Under the pieces are notes generated by a model, which saw nothing but the letters and a program-made list of their open reading frames with translations, was not told the origin of the DNA and ran no database searches. From positions 1 to 24,382 of IMG/VR virus record IMGVR_UViG_3300042924_004826: a stretch of DNA of 24,382 nt, one strand, 5' to 3'. The stretch comes from a virus. Positions 1 to 4,439 of the stretch are shown here, one piece after another (position 1 is the stretch's first letter; the number at the start of each line of letters is the position of its first letter). A program made the translations under genes and the position numbers.

Positions 1-142
1 CGCCGCGCTTGCGACCGGGAAACTGCAAGAAGTTGAGCCCTATCCGGGCGAGGGCCTGTGCATCGTCTCGCGTGCCGCGATCGTTGACGTCGCGCCGTGG
101 CCCCATCCGCTCCCTCGCGACGTGCGCTAGTGGTGACGCTAC
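1..142 (+). repeat. Direct repeat, copy 1 (other copy 672-813)
   Basis: Bases 1-142 are the same as 672-813 (offset 671) except for one silent change at 115/786. The repeat covers the 3' end of the small gene and the first 12 bases after its stop; the copies then diverge abruptly (TTGCGG at 143, GCGCTGG at 814). The left limit is hidden by the window edge, so the true unit is longer. Confidence 0.9.
2..130 (+). CDS. 3' end of a duplicated small conserved phage protein (truncated by window edge)
   Basis: An open frame runs from the window edge to TAG at 128-130 and encodes the last 42 residues of the same protein that is complete at 520-801. The nucleotides match 672-801 with a single difference (T at 115, C at 786), which is silent (Pro CCT/CCC). 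The start lies outside the window. The identity continues 12 bases past the stop, so this is a recent duplication of gene plus downstream flank, not two old paralogues. I cannot tell whether the upstream part is intact. The GTG at 130-132 overlaps its TAG and opens the next reading frame. Confidence 0.75.
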   Translation, partial: AALATGKLQEVEPYPGEGLCIVSRAAIVDVAPWPHPLPRDVR

Positions 143-369
143 TTGCGGGGGCGACGCCGCGGTCGCGGTCGTGGTCGGGGCCGCGGTCATGGTCGTGGTC
201 GTGGCCGTGGTCGTGGTCGTGGTCGGGGTCGCGGTCGGGGTCGCGGTCGTGGTTGCGGTCGCGGCCGCGGTCGCGGTCGTGGTCGGGGCCGCGGTCATGT
301 TCGTGGTCGTGGCCGTGGTCGTGGTCGTGGTCGGCGTCGCGGTCGGGGTCGCGGTCGGGGGCAGAATGA
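130..369 (+). CDS. Putative Ser-Trp/Ser-Arg dipeptide-repeat microprotein 1
   Basis: A 79-residue ORF starts with the GTG that overlaps the TAG of the preceding gene (TAGTG) and ends in TGA at 367-369, inside an ATGA. It begins MVTLLAG and is then almost wholly S-W, S-R and S-G dipeptides with a few Pro, Leu and Cys. Three downstream ORFs (801, 953, 1069) share the start pattern M-(V/I)-(T/A)-L-(L/R)-A-G and the same dipeptide composition. An in-frame GTG at 97 is another possible start. No function is recognised. Ser-Arg-rich tracts in other proteins often bind nucleic acid, which is only an analogy here. The GGNCGN array could be translated in other frames (Gly-Arg, or Val-Ala-Gly) or not at all. 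Unlike the later members, no gene start with a clear ribosome-binding site overlaps its stop; the next good start is at 520. Confidence 0.4.
   Translation: MVTLLAGATPRSRSWSGPRSWSWSWPWSWSWSGSRSGSRSWLRSRPRSRSWSGPRSCSWSWPWSWSWSASRSGSRSGAE
155..363 (+). repeat. GGNCGN hexamer array 1
   Basis: About 35 imperfect copies of a six-base unit GG(T/C)CG(T/C/G) run almost without a break. A higher-order repeat lies on top: 161-249 and 269-357 match at an offset of 108 bases (18 units) with two mismatches (192/300 and 227/335). This suggests growth by slippage plus block duplication. Nearly all variation falls on the third and sixth base of the unit. Confidence 0.9.
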
Positions 370-519
370 CCGCGCCGCGGCGGCGCATAGCCCCTGGTCG
401 TGGTCGACGTGGGGAGGCCAGCACTACGCGATGCGCTCAAGCGCTGGCCCGCATCTGTACGCCGGATCGTGGTCCGGCGGGTTTCAAGTGTCAAAGAGCA
501 AAACAACAAAGGAGAGACC
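370..519 (+). other. Spacer between array 1 and the small conserved gene
   Basis: No convincing gene of its own is seen in this 150-base spacer. The last 30 bases are clearly A-rich compared with the surroundings and carry AAAGGAGAG at 508-516, a good ribosome-binding site four bases before the ATG at 520. A promoter may lie here, but I see no clear -35/-10 pair. An ORF from ATG 366 runs through in another frame and then out of frame through the gene at 520; I do not count it as a gene. Confidence 0.5.
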
Positions 520-801
520 ATGATCACCAGCAGCGAGCACCCTTACACCATCGGAGACGCCGTGATCGTTCGCACGGTGACGATGTACTACACGGGCCGA
601 ATTGTCCGCGTATACCCTGGCGAGTTGGTTCTGTCCTGCGCCGCTTGGATCGCGGACACCGGCCGCTGGTCCGCCGCGCTTGCGACCGGGAAACTGCAAG
701 AAGTTGAGCCCTATCCGGGCGAGGGCCTGTGCATCGTCTCGCGTGCCGCGATCGTTGACGTCGCGCCGTGGCCCCATCCGCTCCCCCGCGACGTGCGCTA
801 G
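520..801 (+). CDS. Small conserved phage protein of unknown function (93 aa)
   Basis: The ATG at 520 follows GGAGAG and gives 93 residues, ending TAG 799-801. The protein has alternating hydrophobic strands and conserved-looking blocks: HPYTIGDAVIVRTVTMYYTG, then LVLSCAAWIADTGRW, KLQEVEPYPGEG and IVDVAPWPHPLP. From memory this matches a family of short phage proteins with a 'HPY.IG....IRTVT...TGRL...LVL..AAWIADTGR' pattern, whose function I do not know; this was not searched. The likely all-beta character suggests a small structural or binding protein, not an enzyme. Its 3' end is duplicated at 2-130. The stop overlaps the next start (TAGTG), so it heads the coupled chain that leads to ssb. 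Confidence 0.85.
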   Translation: MITSSEHPYTIGDAVIVRTVTMYYTGRIVRVYPGELVLSCAAWIADTGRWSAALATGKLQEVEPYPGEGLCIVSRAAIVDVAPWPHPLPRDVR

Positions 802-813
802 TGGTGACGCTAC
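672..813 (+). repeat. Direct repeat, copy 2 (other copy 1-142)
   Basis: This is the second copy of the 142-base repeat described at 1-142. It covers the 3' half of the small conserved gene and the first 12 bases downstream. The near-perfect identity in a region otherwise rich in slippage products argues for recent duplication or ongoing gene conversion. Confidence 0.9.
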
Positions 814-956
814 GCGCTGGATTCTGGACTGCGGCGCCGCGGTCGTGGTCGGGGTCGCGGTCGCTGTTGCGGACGTGGTCGCGGTCGTGGTCGCGGTCGC
901 GGTCGCGGTCGGGGTTGCGGTCGGGGTCGGGGTCGGGGTCGGGGGATGCGCCATGA
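801..956 (+). CDS. Putative Ser-Arg/Ser-Gly dipeptide-repeat microprotein 2
   Basis: The GTG at 801 overlaps the TAG of the gene at 520 and opens a 51-residue ORF, MVTLRAGFWT followed by S-W, S-R and S-G dipeptides, ending GDAP and TGA at 954-956. The TGA lies in an ATGA whose ATG (953) starts the next ORF. A GTG at 768 in the same frame is an alternative start inside the previous gene. Relative to microprotein 1 the first codons are the same (MVTL), because the flanking DNA is duplicated, and the body differs. Function is unknown. The C-terminal S-G run is encoded by the G-quadruplex motif at 923-945. Translation has not been shown; the support is the exact stop/start coupling on both sides and the shared N-terminal motif. 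Confidence 0.45.
   Translation: MVTLRAGFWTAAPRSWSGSRSLLRTWSRSWSRSRSRSGLRSGSGSGSGDAP
840..945 (+). repeat. GGNCGN hexamer array 2
   Basis: About 17 units of the GG(T/C)CG(T/C/G) hexamer are interrupted once near 863-875. The last units become homogeneous GGGGTC, which forms the G-run motif listed separately. The array ends at the ATGATC start of microprotein 3. Confidence 0.85.
923..945 (+). promoter_or_regulatory. Canonical G-quadruplex motif over a ribosome-binding site
   Basis: Three GGGGTC units followed by GGGGG give four G-runs of at least four bases with two-base TC loops, a textbook intramolecular G-quadruplex pattern on the plus (coding, mRNA-like) strand. The last run (941-945) is also the only Shine-Dalgarno-like purine run in front of the ATG at 953, at a spacing of seven bases. 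Folding in RNA would hide it, and a ribosome translating the ORF at 801 would open it. Folding and regulation are inference. Confidence 0.55.
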
Positions 957-1072
957 TCGCCCTACGCGCTGGACGAGACGTCTCCGGATCTTGGTCGCGG
1001 TCGTGGTCGGGGTCTTGGTCTTGGTCAAGCTCGCGCCGCCGGTCGCGGTCGTGGTCGGAGGATGCGCCATGA
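953..1072 (+). CDS. Putative Ser-Trp/Ser-Arg dipeptide-repeat microprotein 3
   Basis: The ATG at 953 overlaps the TGA of the previous ORF (ATGA) and gives 39 residues: MIALRAGRDV, a body of S-W, S-R and S-G dipeptides and the ending SEDAP. TGA at 1070-1072 again overlaps the next ATG. The sequence around its start and the start at 1069 is the same 20-base block (953-972 and 1069-1088), so microproteins 3 and 4 arose by duplication of a start cassette. The purine run in front of this start is GGGGG. No known domain is recognised. It could be a non-functional by-product of repeat expansion, but the kept frame, start and stop argue for translation. Confidence 0.45.
   Translation: MIALRAGRDVSGSWSRSWSGSWSWSSSRRRSRSWSEDAP
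991..1061 (+). repeat. GGNCGN hexamer array 3
   Basis: A shorter and more degenerate array lies between the two copies of the 20-base start cassette. It includes GGTCTT units and a non-repeat patch near 1025-1040. It ends in GGAGG, which is the ribosome-binding site for the ATG at 1069. Confidence 0.75.
1057..1061 (+). promoter_or_regulatory. Ribosome-binding site for microprotein 4
   Basis: GGAGG lies seven bases before the ATG at 1069, ideal for a Shine-Dalgarno site. It differs by one base from the GGGGG in the equivalent place before 953 (A at 1059), turning a hexamer-repeat unit into a consensus site. This is one of the better arguments that the ORF at 1069 is translated. Confidence 0.6.
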
Positions 1073-1257
1073 TCGCCCTACGCGCTGGCCGCACCGCCCC
1101 GGGGCCGGAGTCGTGGTCGGGGCCGCGGTCGCGGTCGTGGTCGGGGTTGTGGTCGCGGTCGTGGTCGTGGTCGCGGCCGTGGTCCTCAGCGCGCTCGCGA
1201 CTGTCGCTCACACCTATTAGTCAAGCATTTTGGAATAACAACGGAGAGAACACATGA
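1069..1257 (+). CDS. Putative Ser-Trp/Ser-Arg dipeptide-repeat microprotein 4, coupled to ssb
   Basis: ATG 1069, with GGAGG seven bases upstream, opens 62 residues: MIALRAGRTA, a body of S-W, S-R and S-G dipeptides, then a non-repetitive tail LTPISQAFWNNNGENT. The TGA at 1255-1257 overlaps the ATG of ssb at 1254. The tail is encoded by the A/T-rich stretch with the ssb ribosome-binding site, so it may simply be read-through of a leader. This ORF has the best start signal of the four repeat ORFs. The position directly in front of ssb suggests co-expression with DNA replication or recombination functions. No known family is recognised. Confidence 0.5.
   Translation: MIALRAGRTAPGPESWSGPRSRSWSGLWSRSWSWSRPWSSARSRLSLTPISQAFWNNNGENT
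1108..1186 (+). repeat. GGNCGN hexamer array 4
   Basis: Thirteen or so units of the same hexamer family lie in the body of microprotein 4. The array decays into unique sequence at about 1187. The next 65 bases become A/T-rich and lead to the ssb start. Confidence 0.85.
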
Positions 1258-1607
1258 TCCACTGTACTATCGTCGGTCGTCTCGGGAAAGACGCCCGTGC
1301 CATCCCAGGCGCCACCGGCGGCGCGTCGTTCTCGGTCGCCTGCGACCACGGGTTCGGCGACAAGCGCGTCACCACCTGGGTTGACGTGACCCTCTGGGGT
1401 AAGCGCGGCGCCGGAATGTTGGAACGCGGGCTACTGCCGAAGGGGCAGGTCGTCGCCGTTCGTGGCGAGCTTTGGACCGAAGACCGCGAGGGCAAGACCT
1501 GGGTGAAGGTCAACGCGGACGAGGTCGAGCTGGTCGGTGGCAAGCCGGCCGGCTCGGACGCCGCCCCCGCGCGCAAGCCCGCCGCCGACGATGAGATCCC
1601 TTTCTGA
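1254..1607 (+). CDS. ssb: Single-stranded DNA-binding protein (SSB)
   Basis: The protein has 117 residues. It begins with the OB-fold strand MIHCTIVGRLGKDA, continues with ASFSVACD, the block TWVDVTLWGKRG (residues 41-52), LPKGQVVAVRGEL and WVKVNADEVELV, and ends in a short linker and the acidic tip DDEIPF. The OB fold of roughly 100 residues plus acidic Phe-ended tail is the hallmark of bacterial and phage SSB, which coats single-stranded DNA and recruits partner enzymes through the tip. The linker is very short compared with host SSBs, as is usual for phages. GGAGAG lies seven bases before the ATG. The stop overlaps the following start (TGATG), and the start overlaps the stop of microprotein 4 (ATGA). 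Confidence 0.96.
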   Translation: MIHCTIVGRLGKDARAIPGATGGASFSVACDHGFGDKRVTTWVDVTLWGKRGAGMLERGLLPKGQVVAVRGELWTEDREGKTWVKVNADEVELVGGKPAGSDAAPARKPAADDEIPF

Positions 1608-2623
1608 TGCGCGACGCCATGCTCACAGCCCGCAGCGCGGGCGAAGACTCTCACCAGGTCGCGGCGGACAAGCTCGACGCCGCGATCCGCCTTCGCTTCG
1701 GGTGGCGAGACCGGTGGGAGCTGGACGCCATCGCCCGGTCAGTCGAGGCGCATCGGGCCGGCGTCTTGACCGCGCTCCGCCGGCTACAGACCGCCGGAGC
1801 TTGTGTCCCGGTCGGCGATGTGTGGTGGTCAGTCGCCGCGTTTCGCCGGCAGTTCGGCGAGCCGCCGACTCCGCCGACGCGTCAGGTCGCCGAGATCCCC
1901 GCCCCTCCCGGGCGACGGAAGGTCGTCACGCCAGCCGCCGCCGCCGAGCCCGCGCCGACGACGTGGCCACCTGCACCGGAGCGGGCACCGGCACCGGAGA
2001 GGCCGACGGCACCGACGCCGAAGCCGGCACCGACGCCCAAGCCCAAGCCGCCGCCCGAGCCCGAGTCGCCCGCGCCGCCGTCGACCGACGGGCCGCCAGA
2101 TCCCGGACTCGGTCGCCGTATCGTCGCCTGGGTGCTGGCCCAGCCCGAGCCCGTGACGATCGCGCAGATCGCCGCCGGCCTTACCGTCAGTCGCGACCGC
2201 GTCGCCCGTGAGATTGCACGGCCTTCAGCGGCGAGAATGATCGGTAAGAGCGGCACAAAACGGAACCCGTGGGACCCCGCGTCGGGCTTCCGGTACTGGC
2301 GACCGACGCCCGAAGACCTGCCCGCGGCCGTCCCGCTTGCCGAAGCCCAGGCCGAGATCAAGCGCGGGACGCGCCACCTCGTCGCCGGGACCGCGGATCC
2401 CGCGATGCTCGCGGCCATCGCCCGACACCCAGGGCAGGGCGTCGATTGCCTACCGACGTCGATGGACGTCTGGTGGGCGCCGGACTCCTACGGTGGACTG
2501 CGCCTCCGGGTGCAGCTGTCGTCGCCGACGACTCCGCCGACCGCCGTCCGCATCATCGCGCAGGTTCCGATCTTGGCGCCGCGCACCGTCGTTGACCTGA
2601 CTATCCGAGAGGAGCAAGCGTGA
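1607..2623 (+). CDS. Pro-rich protein with two winged-helix-like segments, function unknown
   Basis: The protein has 338 residues. Residues 36-80 look like a helix-turn-helix with a following wing (LDAIARSVEAHRAGVLTALRRL, then CVPVGDVWWS). Residues 85-165 are a Pro/Ala/Lys-Pro linker that contains PTPKPAPTPKPKPPPEPE. Residues 168-232 hold a second winged helix (IVAWVLAQPEPVTIAQIAA, SRDRVAREIA, ending in the wing GFRYWRP). Residues 240-338 form a further globular domain with strand-like segments. Such a layout suggests a DNA-binding protein, for example a replication initiator, a loader or a regulator, and the position between ssb and an exonuclease fits replication. No catalytic motif is seen. 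The start overlaps the ssb stop, and its own TGA overlaps the next start (GTGA). Confidence 0.8.
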   Translation: MRDAMLTARSAGEDSHQVAADKLDAAIRLRFGWRDRWELDAIARSVEAHRAGVLTALRRLQTAGACVPVGDVWWSVAAFRRQFGEPPTPPTRQVAEIPAPPGRRKVVTPAAAAEPAPTTWPPAPERAPAPERPTAPTPKPAPTPKPKPPPEPESPAPPSTDGPPDPGLGRRIVAWVLAQPEPVTIAQIAAGLTVSRDRVAREIARPSAARMIGKSGTKRNPWDPASGFRYWRPTPEDLPAAVPLAEAQAEIKRGTRHLVAGTADPAMLAAIARHPGQGVDCLPTSMDVWWAPDSYGGLRLRVQLSSPTTPPTAVRIIAQVPILAPRTVVDLTIREEQA

Positions 2624-3351
2624 GCACGATCTATCTTGATATCGAGACCGTCCCCGTGGACGCCCGCCCTGGCATGACAGAGCCCCCCGGGCGATGGATG
2701 GCCCGTGCCCCTGACGAGGTCAAGCGCCTGAAGGCTGACTCTGACGCCGACTTTGCCACGAAGTGCGCCGACTGGGCGCGCGAGCAGTGGCAGAAGGAGA
2801 GCCTCGACCCAGTCGGACGGGCGCCTGCGATCGGCGGTCGCGTGCTGGCGATCGGCGTGCAGTCGGGCGACGACGACGTCACGGCCTGGACGTCCTACAT
2901 CGAAGGCGACGTCCTGACGGAGCTTGAGACGTACCTCGACGGCCATTGCGGGCGACACTGCCAGATCGTGGGGCACAATATCCGCGGCTTTGACGCGCCC
3001 TTTCTGGCGGCCCGTGCGCTACGTAGCCCGACGAAGTACCCCTTGATCCTTCGCGCCTTCATGCCTCGCGACCGTTGGGGCCCCGGCCCGCACATCGTCG
3101 ACACGATGCAGCTGATCCCCGTGCCGTCGTACGGTGGACGCCCGACCGGTACCTCGCGGCTGTCCGACTGGGTGTCGTACCTTGACCAGGCCGTGGCCGA
3201 AGATCAGATCGACGGCTCCCAGGTGCTCGGCCGGTACCTCGCCGGCGACCTGGAGGCGATCGTGCGCCACCTCATCGCCGACGTGCAAGAGGTCCGCATC
3301 CTACATCGTCTTGTCGAGGCCGCTCGAGGTCAGGGCCGCCAGGTCGAGTAA
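2620..3351 (+). CDS. DEDD-family 3'-5' exonuclease (PolB exonuclease-domain-like)
   Basis: The protein has 243 residues and starts at GTG 2620, with GAGAGGAG upstream. Exo I is YLDIETVP, giving acids D7 and E9. Exo II is VGHNIRGFDAPFLAARAL with D125. Exo III is RHLIADVQEV with D221. These four acids hold the two metal ions of DEDD exonucleases, which remove nucleotides from 3' ends. The overall form resembles the stand-alone 'PolB exonuclease-like' phage proteins. In that group exo III is normally YxxxD; here the residue four before D221 is His (H217). Role: proofreading or recombination processing next to SSB. Its 3' end overlaps the convergent endolysin gene by 22 bases. The assignment of family is firm; the substrate is inferred. 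Confidence 0.88.
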   Translation: MSTIYLDIETVPVDARPGMTEPPGRWMARAPDEVKRLKADSDADFATKCADWAREQWQKESLDPVGRAPAIGGRVLAIGVQSGDDDVTAWTSYIEGDVLTELETYLDGHCGRHCQIVGHNIRGFDAPFLAARALRSPTKYPLILRAFMPRDRWGPGPHIVDTMQLIPVPSYGGRPTGTSRLSDWVSYLDQAVAEDQIDGSQVLGRYLAGDLEAIVRHLIADVQEVRILHRLVEAARGQGRQVE

Positions 3352-3788
3352 GGCCCGCCCGAGCCCGAAGGCGCGGACGATCGTAGCAGGTCGCCCCGCG
3401 CCTTCGCCGCTCCCCTGGGATGGCCCAGGTGCAGGAAGTTGCCCGACGGGTAGACGATGGCCTGATCCAAGGTGGGCAACTGCCCCGCCCGATGCGCCTC
3501 ATAGATCGCGCGCATCGCCGACTCCACCGGGATCCCCACCGGGACCAGGTCGACCGCGTCGCCCGTCAGGTGGGCGGACGAGGACGAGCCGCGCACCGCG
3601 AGGTTGACCCCCGGGCTCCGGTATGCCGAGGTGATGCGGAGCGGGACGCCGAGGATCGCGCGCACCGGCTCCAGGAGACCGTGGGCGAGGGCCTGCAGTC
3701 TCGCAAGCTCCACCGGGCCGGGGATGTTCTCAAGGCCCGTGCTGGTTTGGGTGAGTTCTTGCAGCGTAAAGTTAGGGGAAAGCTTCAC
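3330..3788 (-). CDS. Endolysin, peptidase M15 family (zinc D,D-/L,D-peptidase type)
   Basis: The protein has 152 residues from the GTG at 3788, chosen because it overlaps the TGA of the upstream gene (GTGA). Residues 1-15, MKLSPNFTLQELTQT, are the typical opening of short M15 peptidases. Residues 54-58 (SAYRS) and SSAHLTGDAVD (71-80) carry the zinc ligands H73 and D80, and FLHLGH (118-123) supplies the third ligand, H120 or H123. The enzyme cuts peptide bridges in peptidoglycan to release progeny. No signal peptide is seen, so it needs the holin. It is the last gene of the late operon, directly after the holin-like gene. A frame extending to 3866 is a shadow of the upstream gene. Confidence 0.9.
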   Translation of the reverse strand: MKLSPNFTLQELTQTSTGLENIPGPVELARLQALAHGLLEPVRAILGVPLRITSAYRSPGVNLAVRGSSSSAHLTGDAVDLVPVGIPVESAMRAIYEAHRAGQLPTLDQAIVYPSGNFLHLGHPRGAAKARGDLLRSSAPSGSGGPYSTWRP

Positions 3789-4096
3789 TTCTGCACCGCG
3801 TCCCAGCCGATCAGCGCCGCGAAACCGGTCACGATCGAGACGAGCGACGTGAGCGCGTGCTTCCACAAGTCCGAGCTCGCCGCCACCTTAGCGGACTCGG
3901 CGCCCTGATGGGCCGCCTGCTGCGCCACCAGCGCGTCTAGCAGGGTCTTCGACTGATCCTGGAAAGCCTTAATCAGCCGGTCCTCTCTCGCTTGCGACGC
4001 CGAGCGGTGCTCTTTGAGTTCCTTCTGCAGCCCGTTCAGGTCTCGCTCCACCGCCTGGAGGCGCGACAAGATCAGCGCCGTTCCGTCCTCACTCAT
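3785..4096 (-). CDS. Holin-like membrane protein with coiled coil (XhlA-like layout)
   Basis: ATG at 4096 follows AGGGGGG and gives 103 residues. Residues 8-60 are amphipathic and heptad-like (LSRLQAVERDLNGLQKELKE and onward), predicted to be coiled coil. Residues 81-97 (ALTSLVSIVTGFAALIG) are a single membrane-spanning helix, followed by a short tail WDAVQK. This N-terminal coiled coil plus C-terminal membrane helix is the layout of XhlA-type holin or holin-accessory proteins. Its neighbour is the endolysin, which starts on the last bases of this gene. Role: to permit endolysin release or to signal membrane permeabilisation; this is inferred from layout and position. Confidence 0.7.
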   Translation of the reverse strand: MSEDGTALILSRLQAVERDLNGLQKELKEHRSASQAREDRLIKAFQDQSKTLLDALVAQQAAHQGAESAKVAASSDLWKHALTSLVSIVTGFAALIGWDAVQK

Positions 4097-4178
4097 ACCG
4101 CCCCCCTGCTCACACCGCGAGCGTAACACGTCGCTTCCGGGTGTCGTCACAGGGCCAGTCAGGGCTAATCAGTCCCCG
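4097..4178 (-). other. Intergenic gap before lysis genes
   Basis: This 82-base gap is the largest in the left half of the late operon. It holds the AGGGGGG ribosome-binding site for the holin-like gene. A separate lysis promoter would fit here, but the possible boxes are poor and I do not call one. Confidence 0.3.
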
Positions 4179-4439
4179 TCAGATCGTCAGGGCGTGGTGT
4201 AGTCCCATCGGGAGAACGCCGTCGGAAACGCCGACGATGTCGGGACCGACGACTGACAGACTCCACACCATCCGATGGTCCTCGTCGGCGCAGACGCCGT
4301 ACTGACCGACTGCACCCTGGAGGCCCCGCGGCGCGTAGATCCGCGCTCCACAGGTACACCCGAGGTCTTCGATCCGATCCCACGTCACGGGCGACGCCAG
4401 ATCCACGCCCTCACCCGCTCGCCCCTCGCCGCCGGTCAC
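4179..4439 (-). CDS. Small hypothetical protein with a Cys-x-Cys motif
   Basis: The GTG at 4439 overlaps the TGA of the gene before it (GTGA), and the frame stays open for 86 residues. Cysteines are at 28, 30 (CTC) and 50; a fold with a metal ion or disulphide is possible but not shown. No family is recognised. It sits between a tail-associated structural gene and the lysis pair, where small accessory proteins are common. A nearby overlapping frame (4165-4383) lacks a coupled start and was not preferred. Confidence 0.6.
   Translation of the reverse strand: MTGGEGRAGEGVDLASPVTWDRIEDLGCTCGARIYAPRGLQGAVGQYGVCADEDHRMVWSLSVVGPDIVGVSDGVLPMGLHHALTI

Noticed and set aside
143-523. Poly(Gly-Arg) ORF starting with TTG 143
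   Set aside because: Weak TTG start without a ribosome-binding site, and the equivalent frame in array 2 has no standard start codon. Not fully excluded because the hexamer variation is silent in this frame.
366-707. ORF from ATG 366 (part of a longer frame 9-707) through the spacer and into the small conserved gene
   Set aside because: It overlaps the strongly supported gene at 520 out of frame, its composition is that of a shadow, and its stop is not coupled to anything.
155-1186. CRISPR array or iteron-type origin
   Set aside because: The unit is six bases with no unique spacers, and no cas genes or initiator-binding pattern is evident. An origin role cannot be ruled out but nothing supports it directly.
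484-1211. Minus-strand Pro/Arg and Thr-rich ORFs across the arrays (484-954, 810-1211)
   Set aside because: They are antisense of the hexamers and of the gene at 520, with no good start signals. Kept only as the alternative reading of the wobble pattern.
1537-2211. Second-frame Arg/Pro-rich ORFs over the gene at 1607 and similar long minus-strand ORFs over late genes
   Set aside because: High GC produces long open frames opposite or beside real genes; coupling, start signals and recognisable families all favour the frames listed.
4097-4178. Possible promoter upstream of the lysis genes
   Set aside because: A TGACGA and TACGCT at 18-base spacing can be found, but both boxes match the consensus poorly and such matches are expected by chance.
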